The notes: generated by a model from the letters alone, not told the origin. A stretch of DNA of 64,000 bases from Solimonas sp040066175 (GCF_040066175.1 NZ_JBEAAM010000009.1:62001-126000), one strand, 5' to 3'. Positions 1 through 9,126 are shown, numbered from the stretch's first letter. Made by a program: numbers and translations.

Positions 1-516
1 AACGGCGCAGCGGTGGGCATCGGCGCGACGATGACGCTGGCGATGGACGTGCGCATTGCATCGGAGAAGGCGCGGATCGGCTTCGTGTTCGGCAAGATCG
101 GCATCGTGCCGGAAGCCTGTTCGAGCTGGTTCCTGCCGCGGATCGTCGGTATTTCGCAGGCGCTCGAATGGTGCTACGGCGCCGACATCCTCGAACCCGA
201 GGAAGCGCGCCGCGGCGGGCTGGTCAAGGCGGTGGTGCCGCCGGAGCAGCTGTTGCCGGAGGCGTACCGGATCGCGCACAGGTTCGTGGACAACCGCTCG
301 CCGGTGGCGGTCGCGCTCACCCGCCAGATGCTGTACCGAAACGCTGCGCAGCCGCACCCGCTGGAGGCGCACAAGGTCGATTCGCTGGCGGTGTTCTACA
401 CCAGCCTCAAGGACGGCAAGGAAGGCGTGCAGTCCTTCCTCGAAAAGCGCGCGCCGGCGTTCACCGCGAAGGTGCCGGACGACCTGCCGCCGTTCTACGC
501 GGACTGGGCGAAGTAG
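1..516 (+). CDS. Enoyl-CoA hydratase/isomerase (crotonase family), 5' truncated by window edge
   Basis: The reading frame is open from base 1 and ends at a TAG at 514-516, so only the C-terminal 171 residues are present. The opening residues NGAAVGIGATM match the second half of the crotonase oxyanion-hole region (a G-rich stretch before the DVRIAS segment). They are followed by the usual LGIVPE-like stretch (here IGIVPEACSSW) and the C-terminal helical trimerisation segment. Crotonases hydrate or isomerise enoyl-CoA thioesters in beta-oxidation. Substrate cannot be told from this fragment. The Glu of GIVPE corresponds to a catalytic position in many hydratases. Strong family call, no specific function. 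Confidence 0.85.
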   Translation, partial: NGAAVGIGATMTLAMDVRIASEKARIGFVFGKIGIVPEACSSWFLPRIVGISQALEWCYGADILEPEEARRGGLVKAVVPPEQLLPEAYRIAHRFVDNRSPVAVALTRQMLYRNAAQPHPLEAHKVDSLAVFYTSLKDGKEGVQSFLEKRAPAFTAKVPDDLPPFYADWAK

Positions 517-539
517 GCGCCGGCCGCGGCCTGCAACCG

Positions 540-561
540 TCATGCCCGCGAAAGCGGGCTG
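540..561. repeat. Single arm of the TCAT(G/T)CCCGCG dispersed palindrome
   Basis: A short hairpin (CCCGC, GAAA, GCGGG) just after the hydratase stop. It matches one half of the bipartite inverted repeat found complete at 38553, 42097, 45867, 47705 and 53416. It may act as an mRNA end structure. Confidence 0.6.
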
Positions 562-617
562 ACGGGTCCTCACGGACCGCCCATGGGTGACGTGGACCTG
601 CCATGGTGCTCCTATCG

Positions 618-646
618 TTGCATATAAAACTCTTTGCATATAGAGT
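618..646 (+). promoter_or_regulatory. AT-rich promoter/operator region before the NMO-padR pair
   Basis: This is a short AT-rich island in GC-rich DNA. TTGCATATA occurs twice (618-626 and 634-642) and ACTCT/AGAGT form an inverted pair across the second copy. A poor -35/-10 pair (TTGCAT, TAGAGT, 17 bp apart) can be drawn. The location in front of an operon ending in a PadR repressor makes an autoregulatory operator plausible; this is inference. Confidence 0.35.
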
Positions 647-681
647 CGCGATCGCCTGCTTCCCCACCCCGGAGTCCGTCC

Positions 682-1647
682 ATGGCCCTGCCTCCCATCC
701 TGCGCACGCTGCGCCTGCCCGTCGTCGGCTCGCCGCTGTTCATCGTCTCCAATCCGGACCTGGTCATCGCGCAGTGCAAGGCCGGCATCGTCGGCTCGTT
801 CCCGGCGCTCAACGCGCGGCCCGCCGACCAGCTCGAAGTGTGGCTCAAGCGCATCACCGAGGAACTGGACCGCCACAACCAGGCACATCCGGACGCACCG
901 GCGGCGCCGTTCGCGGTGAACCAGATCGTGCACAAGTCCAACAACCGCCTCGAACACGACCTCGAGATGTGCGTGAAGTACAAGGTGCCGGTCGTCATCA
1001 CCTCGCTGGGCGCGCGCGTCGAGGTCAACGAGGCGATCCATTCCTACGGCGGCATCACGCTGCACGACGTCATCGACGACCGCTTCGCGCACAAGGCGAT
1101 CGACAAGGGCGCCGACGGCCTGATCGCCGTCGCCGCCGGTGCCGGCGGCCACGCCGGCACGACCTCGCCGTTCGCGCTGATCCAGGAAATCCGCCGCTGG
1201 TTCGACGGGCCGCTGCTGCTGTCCGGCGCGATCGCCACCGGCGACGCGATCCTCGCCGCGCAGGCGATGGGCGCGGACCTGGCCTACATCGGCTCGGCCT
1301 TCATCGCCACGCACGAGGCCAACGCCGACGCGCGCTACAAGCAGGCGATCGTGGACTGCGCCGCCGCGGACATCGTCTATACGAACCTGTTCACCGGCGT
1401 GCACGGCAACTACCTGCGGCCGTCGATCGTCAATGCCGGCCTCGACCCGGACCACCTGCCGCAGTCCGATCCGAGCAAGATGGATTTCGGCTCCGGCGGC
1501 AACACCGACGCCAAGGCCTGGAAGGACATCTGGGGCTGCGGCCAGGGCATCGGCGCAGTCCGGCAGGTCACCAGCGCGGCCGAGCTGGTCGCGCGGCTGA
1601 AGCGCGAGTACGACGCCGCGCGCACGCGCCTGCTCGCCGCCGCCTGA
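682..1647 (+). CDS. NAD(P)H-dependent flavin oxidoreductase (nitronate monooxygenase/2-nitropropane dioxygenase family)
   Basis: 321 residues, a TIM-barrel FMN enzyme of the NMO family. The N-terminus LPVVGSPLFIVSNPDL carries the barrel-opening pattern. AGAGGHAGTTSPFAL holds the FMN-phosphate and catalytic-His region, and LSGAIATGDAILAAQAMGADLAYIGS gives the second phosphate-binding loop. Family members oxidise nitronates or act as enoyl-type flavin reductases. The ATG at 682 was chosen over an in-frame ATG at 634 because the family starts just before the first barrel strand and the 634 start lies in the AT-rich promoter island. The padR gene follows after 13 bp, so the two are probably co-transcribed. 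A paralogous family member, ipdC-like, lies at 42974. Substrate unknown. Confidence 0.85.
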   Translation: MALPPILRTLRLPVVGSPLFIVSNPDLVIAQCKAGIVGSFPALNARPADQLEVWLKRITEELDRHNQAHPDAPAAPFAVNQIVHKSNNRLEHDLEMCVKYKVPVVITSLGARVEVNEAIHSYGGITLHDVIDDRFAHKAIDKGADGLIAVAAGAGGHAGTTSPFALIQEIRRWFDGPLLLSGAIATGDAILAAQAMGADLAYIGSAFIATHEANADARYKQAIVDCAAADIVYTNLFTGVHGNYLRPSIVNAGLDPDHLPQSDPSKMDFGSGGNTDAKAWKDIWGCGQGIGAVRQVTSAAELVARLKREYDAARTRLLAAA

Positions 1648-1660
1648 ACCGCACCGCGCG

Positions 1661-2236
1661 ATGGCGCTCGCCCACGCGATCCTCGTGTCGCTGCTCGACC
1701 GGCCGCAGACCGGCTACGAGCTGGGCAAGCGCTTCGACCAGACCGTCGGCTTCTTCTGGAAAGCCAGCCACCAGCAGATCTACCAGGAGCTGCACAAGAT
1801 GGCGAAGGCCGGCTGGGTGCAGAGCGAGACGGTCGCACAGTCGGACCGCCCGAACCGCATCGTCTATACGCTGACCAGACGCGGCCGCGAGGCACTCGAT
1901 GCGTGGGTCGAGACACCGACCGAGCCGCCATCGGTCAAGGAAGAGCTGCTGGTCAAGCTGTTCGCACTCGGCGACGTCGATGCCGACACGATCGTCGCCG
2001 AACTGCAGCGCCGCCGCGCCTACCATGTTGATCGCCTGGCCTGGTACGAGTCGGTGATGGCCGAGCACTACCCCGAGCCGGACCAGCTGTCGCCACGCCG
2101 GCGCGGCCGTTATCTGGGCCTGCGCCTGGGCATCATGGGCGAGAAGACGACGCTGGCCTGGTGCGACGAGGCGCTGGCCCTGTTGGCCGGCGCCCCATCG
2201 AAGCCGCGCGGCAGGCGGGTGCAGGCGCGCTCCTGA
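1661..2236 (+). CDS. PadR family transcriptional regulator
   Basis: 191 residues. The N-terminal winged helix (residues 1-80) has the PadR pattern: LAHAILVSLL, TGYELGKRF, the QIYQELHKMAKAGWV recognition region and a wing with RIVYTLTRRGREAL. The C-terminal half is the PadR_C/VirR-like helical dimerisation and effector domain. PadR proteins typically repress neighbouring detoxification or catabolic genes until a small aromatic or lipophilic ligand binds. Its place directly behind the flavoprotein gene suggests it controls that operon. Target and ligand are not known. Confidence 0.88.
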   Translation: MALAHAILVSLLDRPQTGYELGKRFDQTVGFFWKASHQQIYQELHKMAKAGWVQSETVAQSDRPNRIVYTLTRRGREALDAWVETPTEPPSVKEELLVKLFALGDVDADTIVAELQRRRAYHVDRLAWYESVMAEHYPEPDQLSPRRRGRYLGLRLGIMGEKTTLAWCDEALALLAGAPSKPRGRRVQARS

Positions 2237-2279
2237 GTCCCCTGCTGTCACGCACCGCGCCGGCCGTGACGGCGTGGAT

Positions 2280-4298
2280 TCACGCCATGCCGACAGCTGC
2301 CGCGCCGCGCCGGAACCGCGCGGCGCCGTCGTCGTCGAGCCGGAACGCGCCGAGAAAATCCGCGATGCCATAATGCGGCCAGAGCCGCCGCACGGCAGCG
2401 GCATGCGCCTGTGCGGGCTGCACGGCGCCGGCGAGAGCGTTGCAGAACGCCGCGATCGCATGGATGTGCACGTGCGCGTTGGGCCGCGCGGCAGCCTTCG
2501 TCGCCCAGTCCGCGGCCTCCTCGAAGCGTCCCAGACGCGTCAGCGCCAACGCGCGCGCGCCGAGCATCGCGAACAGCAACGGATCGTAGGGACTGAGGGT
2601 GCGCGAGCGGTCCGACGAGGCGATCGCCGCGTCCGCATCGCCGGTCTGCGCGCGCACGAAGGCCAGCATGTAATGCGCCATCGCGAAATTGGGGCTCAGG
2701 TCAACAGCCTGTTCCAGCTCGAGGACGGCCTGGTCGGCGCCACCGCGCAGCCACAGTGCGCGGCCCATCGCCCAGTGCGCGGCCGGATCGCGGTCGTCGG
2801 CCATCAGGCTCTGCCCGGCCGCGTGGTAGGCGCGGTCCATCTCGGCTGGCGAACGCTGCCAGCCCTGGAAGGCATTCTGGAAGTGCGTGAACGACAGGCC
2901 GGCCCAGGCGCGCGAGAACGTCGGGTCGAGGCGCACCGCGGTCGCGAAGAAGTGCTGCGCCTGCTCGTTGTCGGCCCTCGTGAATCGGTACATGTGCCAG
3001 AGCCCGCGGTGATGCGCCTCCCAGGCGTCGAGCGAGGCCGGCGGCCGCAGGATCGCGCGATTGCGCTCCAGCGCCTCGATCTCCGCGGCGATCGACGCGA
3101 CGATGCGATTGCCGATCTGTTCGAGCATCAGGAAGGTGTCGCCGAGCTTCTGGTTGAGGATCTCGGACCAGACGATGCGCGCGGTCCGCGTCTCCACCAG
3201 CTCGACCGTGACGGCGATGTGCGCCGCCTGGACGCGCACCACTCCGGCCAGCACGTAATCGACGTTGAGCATGCGCCCGGCTTCCTCCGGGCCGATGCGG
3301 CGCTCATGCAGAGCCATGGTGCTGCCCTGCGCGATCACGAACAGGCTGCGCAGCTTGGCCAGGCGCGTGGTGATGTCGTGCGCCAGCGCAGCGGCGAGGC
3401 CGCCGCGCTGCTGCGGCGCGGGCGAGACATCGGCAAGCGGCATGACCGCGATGGACGCGCGTCGCGCCGTTGCCGCGACACCCTCGGTTGCGGCCTGGGC
3501 ATGGGCCACGGCCTCGACGACGACCTGCGGCGGCGGCGCACGGCTCGCACGCCAGGCCTCGCGGATCGGCGCCGAATCGAGCCCCTCGGCCTCGAACAGG
3601 GCGACGGTCGCCGCCAGATGCGCCTCGCCTTCACGGATGCGGCCGCTGCGCGCCAGCGTGACCAGCAGCTGCTCGTGCACACGCCGGTCGAAGGGTGCGA
3701 GCTGCTGCCACTTCTCCAGGTAGGCGAGCGCCTCGTCGTCGGGCAGACGCAGCGCGAGCTGTTCCAGCAGGGCGGCATGGCAGCTGCGAAACCGGCGGCG
3801 CTGCGCGGTGAGCCACGCCGCGAATCCCGGGTTGCGGTCGATTTCGAGGCCTTCGAGAAAGTCGCCGGTGAACAGCGCCGCGAGCGCGCGCTGACGCTCC
3901 AGCGGCAGTGTCTCGATGCCATCGCGCGCGGCGCGCGCGATCTCGATCGCATCGACGCTGCAGTCGTCCAGATCGAGCCGGATCGCGTCGTCATGCGCGA
4001 TCACGCGTCGGTGGCCGGGCGTGTCGAGGAGCCCGCGGATCTTCGACAGGCACCAGCGCAGTTCGCCGCGCGGATCGTTGGGCACGTCCCAGAGCAGTTC
4101 GCACAGCTGGCCGCGGCCGGCCGGACGTGCGGCCAGGGCCAGATAGGCGACCAGCGCGCGCAGCTTGCGCGACGCCGGCAGCGGCAGCACATGGCCATCC
4201 CGGCTGATCTCGAAAACCCCAAGCATGCGCAGGCGCGTCCCGCGCCCGGCGGGCGATTCAACGGACGATTCCACGCCGGCTACCACGCTGCCCTCCAC
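2280..4298 (-). CDS. BTAD/SARP-type transcriptional regulator with C-terminal TPR region
   Basis: About 672 residues. Residues 20-110 form an OmpR-like winged helix (LRMLGVFEISRDGHVLPL, LRALVAYLAL, ELRWCLSKIRGLL). Residues 120-245 form the bacterial transcriptional activation (BTAD) helical domain. A CadC/adenylate-cyclase-associated segment follows (SIAVMPLADVSP, DYVLAGVVR), then TPR-like repeats to the end (PTFSRAWAGLSF, SPNFAMAHYMLAF, SPYDPLLFAMLGA). This architecture is typical of one-component regulators that sense through the TPR part. The start at 4298 would be a GTG; an in-frame GTG at 4286 has a better-placed GGAGG and may be the true start. It is divergent from the cupin-methyltransferase pair, which it may control. 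No membrane segment seen. Confidence 0.8.
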   Translation of the reverse strand: MEGSVVAGVESSVESPAGRGTRLRMLGVFEISRDGHVLPLPASRKLRALVAYLALAARPAGRGQLCELLWDVPNDPRGELRWCLSKIRGLLDTPGHRRVIAHDDAIRLDLDDCSVDAIEIARAARDGIETLPLERQRALAALFTGDFLEGLEIDRNPGFAAWLTAQRRRFRSCHAALLEQLALRLPDDEALAYLEKWQQLAPFDRRVHEQLLVTLARSGRIREGEAHLAATVALFEAEGLDSAPIREAWRASRAPPPQVVVEAVAHAQAATEGVAATARRASIAVMPLADVSPAPQQRGGLAAALAHDITTRLAKLRSLFVIAQGSTMALHERRIGPEEAGRMLNVDYVLAGVVRVQAAHIAVTVELVETRTARIVWSEILNQKLGDTFLMLEQIGNRIVASIAAEIEALERNRAILRPPASLDAWEAHHRGLWHMYRFTRADNEQAQHFFATAVRLDPTFSRAWAGLSFTHFQNAFQGWQRSPAEMDRAYHAAGQSLMADDRDPAAHWAMGRALWLRGGADQAVLELEQAVDLSPNFAMAHYMLAFVRAQTGDADAAIASSDRSRTLSPYDPLLFAMLGARALALTRLGRFEEAADWATKAAARPNAHVHIHAIAAFCNALAGAVQPAQAHAAAVRRLWPHYGIADFLGAFRLDDDGAARFRRGAAAVGMA

Positions 4299-4404
4299 GC
4301 CGCATCGCTACGGTGATCGCGTCGGTTGCCGGAAGTATGCCGCCGGCCCTGCCATCGGGCCAGGCATCCGCCGCGACCGCCCACCCTCATCCAGGAGACG
4401 TCAC

Positions 4405-4884
4405 ATGTGGAAGCACCTTCGAAGCGCATCGCCGGCCCTGCTGCTCGTCGCCGGTACGCTGGCCGCAATCGCGACGAGCGCGGCGGAACCCTCGGTCGCG
4501 CACACGTTCAAGGACGCGCAGCTGCAATGGGGCCCGTGCCCGCCGTTCCTGCCCGAAGGCTGCGCGATCGCCGTGCTGCATGGCGACCCGGCGCAGCCCA
4601 ACGTGGACGTGTTCTTCAAGGTCCCCGGCGGAGCGACGATTCCGAGCCACACCCACACTTCCGCCGAGCGCATGGTGCTGGTCTCCGGCGAACTGGACGT
4701 GAGCTACGCCGGCGAGCCGACGAAGAAGCTCAAGGCCGGCATGTACGCCTACGGTCCGGCCGGCAAGCCGCACAGCGCGGTCTGCGCCAAGGGGGCGCCC
4801 TGCGTGCTGTTCATCGCCTTCGAGTCGCCGCTCGACGCGATGCCGGCCGAAGTCTCGGCCAGAGGAGCGGGGCGAGCACCATGA
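4405..4884 (+). CDS. Secreted cupin-domain protein
   Basis: 159 residues. An N-terminal signal peptide (basic MWKHLR start, hydrophobic core, likely cut near ATSA-AEP) leads into a single cupin barrel with the motif SHTHTSAERMVLVSGELDV and the second motif region GMYAYGPAGKPHS. The His-rich first motif and the His of KPHS could bind a metal. Two Cys pairs (GPCPPF/EGCA and VCAKGAPC) could form disulfides in the periplasm. The stop overlaps the start of the following methyltransferase (ATGA), so the two are translationally coupled. Function unknown beyond a periplasmic cupin, possibly a sensor or isomerase-like enzyme. Confidence 0.75.
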   Translation: MWKHLRSASPALLLVAGTLAAIATSAAEPSVAHTFKDAQLQWGPCPPFLPEGCAIAVLHGDPAQPNVDVFFKVPGGATIPSHTHTSAERMVLVSGELDVSYAGEPTKKLKAGMYAYGPAGKPHSAVCAKGAPCVLFIAFESPLDAMPAEVSARGAGRAP

Positions 4885-5711
4885 CTTCCGCGATCCCCGC
4901 CGCTGCGGCGACGGACCTCGCCGCGCTCAAGGCGCGCCAGCACGGCGCGTGGTCCTCCGGCGACTACGCCGTCGTCGGCACCACCTTGCAGATCGTCGGC
5001 GAGTCACTGTGTGAAGCGCTCGACCTGCGCGCCGGGCAGCGCGTTCTCGACGTCGCCGCCGGCAACGGCAACGCCGCGCTCGCGGCTGCCCGGCGCTGGT
5101 GCGATGTGGTGGCCAGCGACTATGTGCCGGCACTGCTGGAGCGCGCGCGCGAGCGCGCCGCGGCCGAGCGGCTGGAGATCCACTTCCGCGAGGCCGACGC
5201 CGAGGCACTGCCGTTCGCGGACGCGAGCTTCGACGCGGTGGTCTCGACGTTCGGCGTGATGTTCACCGCGGACCACGAGCGCGCCGCCGCCGAGCTGCTG
5301 CGCGTGTGCCGGCCCGGCGGCAAGATCGGACTCGCCAACTGGACGCCGGAGGGCTTCATCGGCCAGCTGTTCGGGATCATCGGCAAGCACGTCCCGCCGC
5401 CAGCGGGCGCACGGTCACCGGCGCTGTGGGGCACGCGCGCGCGGCTCGCCGACTGGTTCGATCCGCACGCGGATGCGATCACCTGCGCCGAGCGCCAGTT
5501 CGTGTTCCGCTACCGCTCGCCCGAGCACTGGCTGGAGATCTTCCGCAACTACTACGGACCGACGCTGAAGGCCTTCGCGGCGCTCGCACCGCGGCAGCAG
5601 ACGGCGCTGGAACGCGACCTGCTGGCGCTGATCGACCACTTCAACCGTTCCTGCGACGGCACGATGGTCGTTCCCGGCGATTACCTGGAAGTCGTGATCA
5701 CGCGCCACTGA
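4881..5711 (+). CDS. Class I SAM-dependent methyltransferase (UbiE/Methyltransf_11-like)
   Basis: 276 residues. Motif I (VLDVAAGNGNAALAAARR), the acidic end of strand 2 (VVASDYVPALLERARE), EADAEALPF before strand 4 and VCRPGGKIGLANW are the standard class I Rossmann methyltransferase signatures. Such enzymes methylate small molecules with S-adenosylmethionine in the cytoplasm. The acceptor is unknown. The gene overlaps the cupin gene by 4 bp (ATGA), so it is in the same operon. The C-terminal part (RSPEHWLEIFRNYYGPTLKAF) is typical of a subgroup found beside regulators. Confidence 0.85.
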   Translation: MTSAIPAAAATDLAALKARQHGAWSSGDYAVVGTTLQIVGESLCEALDLRAGQRVLDVAAGNGNAALAAARRWCDVVASDYVPALLERARERAAAERLEIHFREADAEALPFADASFDAVVSTFGVMFTADHERAAAELLRVCRPGGKIGLANWTPEGFIGQLFGIIGKHVPPPAGARSPALWGTRARLADWFDPHADAITCAERQFVFRYRSPEHWLEIFRNYYGPTLKAFAALAPRQQTALERDLLALIDHFNRSCDGTMVVPGDYLEVVITRH

Positions 5712-5790
5712 AGGACCCCGCGGCAGGCCGGGAGTCGTCCATGGCACGGCGCTCGGCTATGCTCGGCTTCGTGCCGAAACGGAGATTCGC

Positions 5791-6837
5791 GTGGCCAGAT
5801 TTCCGAGCATCCTGGACACGATCGGCAACACGCCGGTCGTGCGCATCAACCGGCTGGCGCCTGCGCACGTCAACCTGTTCGTCAAGATCGAGGCCTTCAA
5901 CCCGCTCGGCTCGGTCAAGGACCGGCTCGCGCTGGGCGTGATCGAGGCTGCGGAGCAGTCCGGGCAGCTCAAGCCGGGGCAGACGGTGATCGAAGCCACC
6001 AGCGGCAACACCGGCATCGGCCTGGCGATGGTCTGCGCGGCCAAGGGCTACCCGCTGGTGGTAACGATGGCCGAACAGTTCAGCGTCGAACGGCGCCGGC
6101 TGATGCGCTTCCTCGGCGCCCGGGTCGTGCTCACGCCGCAGGCGCTGCGCGGCTACGGCATGGTGGTGAAGGCCGCGGAGCTGGCGCAAAAGCATGGCTG
6201 GTTCCTGACGCGCCAGTTCGAGACCGAGGCCAACCCCGACATCCACGCGCGCACGACGGCGCGCGAGATCCTCAAGGATTTCGACAACGACCGGCTCGAC
6301 TGGTGGGTCACCGGCTACGGTACGGGCGGCACGCTCAACGGCGTGTCACGCGTGCTCGCCCGCGAACGTCCGGATACGCGGATCGCGGTCTGCGAACCGG
6401 AGGAAGCGCCACTGCTCGGCAGCGGGCTCGAACAGCCGCGCCACGCCGACGGCTCACCGGCCGCGCCGCATGCCGCGTTCAAGCCGCACCCGATGCAGGG
6501 CTGGACGCCGGATTTCATCCCGAAGATCACCGCCGACGCGCTGCGGACGGGCGGCATCCACCGCATCCTGCCGATCCCCGGCGCCGAAGCGCTCAAGTGG
6601 TCCGCCGAACTGGCGCGCAAGGAAGGGATCTTCGTCGGCATCAGCGCCGGCGGCACCTTCGCCGGTGCGCTGCGCATCTGCGCGGAAGCGCCCCCGGGCG
6701 CCAACGTGCTGTGCATGCTGCCGGACACCGGCGAGCGCTATCTCTCGACGCCGCTGTTCGCCGACGTGCCGGCGGACATGACGCCGGAGGAAGTGGAGAT
6801 CTCGCGCTCGACGCCGAGCGCGCAGTTACCGGGCTGA
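5791..6837 (+). CDS. PLP-dependent cysteine synthase family protein (CysK/CysM-like)
   Basis: 348 residues from a GTG start. The fold-type II PLP enzyme pattern is complete: NTPVVRI, PLP-lysine motif NPLGSVKDRLA, ATSGNTGIGLAM for substrate binding, GYGTGGTLNGV phosphate loop, and ISAGGTFAGAL near the end. Cysteine synthases replace the acetyl group of O-acetylserine with sulfide or thiosulfate. The C-terminus is about 30 residues longer than in short CysK proteins and a CysM or cystathionine-synthase-like role is possible. A small opposite-strand gene overlaps its 3' end. No sulfur-pathway genes adjoin it. Confidence 0.85.
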   Translation: MARFPSILDTIGNTPVVRINRLAPAHVNLFVKIEAFNPLGSVKDRLALGVIEAAEQSGQLKPGQTVIEATSGNTGIGLAMVCAAKGYPLVVTMAEQFSVERRRLMRFLGARVVLTPQALRGYGMVVKAAELAQKHGWFLTRQFETEANPDIHARTTAREILKDFDNDRLDWWVTGYGTGGTLNGVSRVLARERPDTRIAVCEPEEAPLLGSGLEQPRHADGSPAAPHAAFKPHPMQGWTPDFIPKITADALRTGGIHRILPIPGAEALKWSAELARKEGIFVGISAGGTFAGALRICAEAPPGANVLCMLPDTGERYLSTPLFADVPADMTPEEVEISRSTPSAQLPG

Positions 6838-7059
6838 ACGCGGCGGCCGCGGCGGCCTGGCCTCGCGGCCACCGGGTGCGCCGGGGCTGCGCCGATAGCC
6901 GAACTGCGGCGCCACGAACAAGGGGTGACTGGCAACCGCTTCTTGCGCGTGGTCCTGCTGAGGCTCGACCGGCTGCAGATCGGCGGCCGGGGCTTCGGCG
7001 GCGCGCGGTGCGGTGGTCCGCGGCCGCAACATGGCGCCGGTGATGCGGAGTTTCGACAT
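6826..7059 (-). CDS. Small Pro/Ala-rich hypothetical protein
   Basis: A possible 77-residue product starting MSKLRITGAMLRPRT and ending in a Pro/Arg-rich tail (PPRPPRSAR). It overlaps the 3' end of the cysteine synthase gene by 12 bp. On this strand a TATGAT -10-like box lies at 7090-7095, about 30 bp before the ATG, but there is no clear ribosome site. The coding potential is weak and it may be no gene. Otherwise this 317-bp gap contains nothing recognisable. Confidence 0.3.
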   Translation of the reverse strand: MSKLRITGAMLRPRTTAPRAAEAPAADLQPVEPQQDHAQEAVASHPLFVAPQFGYRRSPGAPGGREARPPRPPRSAR

Positions 7060-7154
7060 CGCAGTACAGCTGTTCAAAAAAGGCAGCGCATCATAGCGCA
7101 GCAGCGGGCGTCGTTGGATGACCGGCGTCAACGCAAGCGCCGACGACAACCGGA

Positions 7155-7616
7155 TCAGAACAGCTCGATGTCGCCCTCGGCCATGCTCTGCTGCACCACG
7201 GACTTGTGTCCGCGATCGGCGAGACGGATCCGCAGGCTGTGCAGGCGCTCGTCGAGCGCATGCTGGAATTCGACGAGCCGGTCCAGCGCGCCGGCGCGAC
7301 CGTCGATGACATCGTTGACGACCTGATTCAGATCGCGCGCCAGGCGCTCGACGTTGTCGAGCTCGGCGTCGCAGTAGGCGCCGAGCTGCTCGACCATGTC
7401 GGCGAACTGCAGCGAGCGCACCGCATTGGTGCGGATGCCCGGCGCGACATCCATCTTCTCCACCGCCTCCGCCAGCGGCTTGACCGCGTCGGCGACGATG
7501 GCGCGGATCTGCCCGAGCGCCTGGCGCACCGCGCCGACCTCCTCCAGCGTCAGGTGGCCGGCGGCGCGCTTGGTCAGCAGATAGGTTCTGCGCTCGTCGG
7601 TGTTCAAGTCGGTCAT
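7155..7616 (-). CDS. Helical hypothetical protein ending in DIELF (chemotaxis/phosphatase-like)
   Basis: 153 residues, predicted almost entirely helical, with heptad-like segments (VGAVRQALGQIRAIVADAVKPL and MVEQLGAYCDAELDNVERLARDLNQVV). The segment RSLQFADMVEQL resembles the four-helix bundle of CheZ-like or chemoreceptor-associated proteins. The last residues, QQSMAEGDIELF, form a short exposed tail of the kind used as a docking peptide. The partial gene at the right edge of the window ends in EVELF. The start at 7616 excludes an Arg-rich upstream extension. Function not assigned; real gene likely from amino-acid composition. Confidence 0.6.
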   Translation of the reverse strand: MTDLNTDERRTYLLTKRAAGHLTLEEVGAVRQALGQIRAIVADAVKPLAEAVEKMDVAPGIRTNAVRSLQFADMVEQLGAYCDAELDNVERLARDLNQVVNDVIDGRAGALDRLVEFQHALDERLHSLRIRLADRGHKSVVQQSMAEGDIELF

Positions 7617-7812
7617 GCGCGCTTCCGTCCGGACTGGTCTCGTGCACGCTAAGCGGCGCGCCCGCCCACCGGGTGCTGCGGTCTGCCGAGGGCCGCATCT
7701 GGCGTGACGAACGGCGTGGCCCCGGCAGCGGACGGGCGCCCGCAAGGGACAGCAACGGCGACATTGCCGCGATCGGACACGGCTTCGGATGGCCGTGTCC
7801 CGAAGCTGCAGT

Positions 7813-9126
7813 TCACGCTCCGCAGTTGCCGGCCGGCGGCGGCACCAGCGCCTCGATCGGCACCGCGTCGGCCATCACCCGGAAGCCCAGCGAAGTCGGA
7901 TGCAGCAGGTCCGGCGCGTACAGCAGCGGATTGGGGCGTGTCGGATCGAGCGGACTGCCCATCACCGCGTCGAAATCGGCGATGCCCTCGATGCCGGTCA
8001 TGGCGCGGATGCCTGCGTTGATCAGCTGGCGCTCGGCTTCCATCGTCGCGCGGTCCCAGCCGAAGATCAGATCGTCGCGCGGCATGATCGTGCCGACCAC
8101 GACGCACAGTCCCGCCGCATGGGCGCGCTCGATCAGACGGCGGATGCCGGCGAGCACGTCCGCGCCGCTGACGCCCGCGGTCAGGTCGTTGGTGCCCTCG
8201 AAGATCACCAGCGCACGCACACCGCTGCGGCCGAGGACATCACGGTCGAAGCGATCCTCGGCCGCCGGCCCCTTGGCCGGATCGCCGCCTTCGCCGGCCC
8301 GCGTGACGGTGTTGCTGTTGATGCCCTGGTTGAGCACGCTCATCGCCACGCCCGCCGCTGCCAGGCGCTGCGCGAGGAGATCGGGCCAACGCGAGTTGGA
8401 CTCCGGGACCTGATAGGCGCCGTCGGTGATCGAATCGCCGAGCGCGACGATCGCGCCGGCATCCGGCGCCAGGACGTCGATGCCGCTGATGAAGAACCAG
8501 CCGGTGCTGGTTTGGCCGAACTGCACGCCCGCCGGATCGGTTGTCACATCGCCGCTGCCCGGCAGGCTGACGTAGTTCAGCCCGAACGACACCGCGTGCC
8601 AGGTCATCGGCCCGCTGTCGCCGACCACGTGGAACGACACGGCCAGGTCGTCGCCATCGGCATACGACAGCGCGACCGGATCGCTGACCGCTTCCGCACC
8701 CGGCGCAATCGTGACCGCAGGCTGCCCATCGAACCGCACCGCCGTGTCGGTGCCCGGCACGATCGCCGGCCCCACGGCCCGGATCGCCACGCGTACCGGC
8801 TCCAACCGCAGCGGCTGCGTGCCCATCAGGTTGGACAGGCGGACGCGCAGCATCTCGCCGCGCAGTGTCGGATGCACGACCATGCGGAAGCTCTGATCGC
8901 GGGCCTGGTCGCCGTCGAAGCGTGCCGTGATGGCCAGCGGATCGACCGGCGCCACGCCGGTCAGCGGTCCGTAGGGAAACGGCCCGTAGGGCGCGGCAGC
9001 CCATGCGCCGACCCAGCCGTCCGCCATCTGCGCGGGCGGGCTGCCAGCGTCGATGCCGCTGCCACCGCCACAGGCATCGAGCAGCGCCGCACAGCACAAG
9101 GCCGTGACGGCGCGCAGACATCCCAT
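7813..9126 (-). CDS. SGNH/GDSL hydrolase lipoprotein
   Basis: 437 residues. The N-terminus MGCLRAVTALCCAALLDACGGG has a signal sequence with a lipobox-like LDAC, suggesting an outer-membrane lipoprotein. The C-terminal half holds all SGNH blocks: GDSITDG (nucleophile Ser, about residue 229), Gly in NQGINSN, EGTNDL (block III) and DLLHPTSLGF (Asp-His, about residue 407). The N-terminal 200 residues form a beta-rich domain as in two-domain GDSL lipases/esterases (ADGWVGAWAAAP start). It probably cleaves ester or acetyl groups of an extracellular substrate. It follows the CoA-transferase gene by 47 bp on the same strand and is likely the last gene of that transcript. Confidence 0.85.
   Translation of the reverse strand: MGCLRAVTALCCAALLDACGGGSGIDAGSPPAQMADGWVGAWAAAPYGPFPYGPLTGVAPVDPLAITARFDGDQARDQSFRMVVHPTLRGEMLRVRLSNLMGTQPLRLEPVRVAIRAVGPAIVPGTDTAVRFDGQPAVTIAPGAEAVSDPVALSYADGDDLAVSFHVVGDSGPMTWHAVSFGLNYVSLPGSGDVTTDPAGVQFGQTSTGWFFISGIDVLAPDAGAIVALGDSITDGAYQVPESNSRWPDLLAQRLAAAGVAMSVLNQGINSNTVTRAGEGGDPAKGPAAEDRFDRDVLGRSGVRALVIFEGTNDLTAGVSGADVLAGIRRLIERAHAAGLCVVVGTIMPRDDLIFGWDRATMEAERQLINAGIRAMTGIEGIADFDAVMGSPLDPTRPNPLLYAPDLLHPTSLGFRVMADAVPIEALVPPPAGNCGA

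Noticed and set aside
2274..4316. Plus-strand open frame opposite the BTAD regulator
   Set aside because: Antisense shadow; only the minus strand shows winged-helix and TPR patterns.
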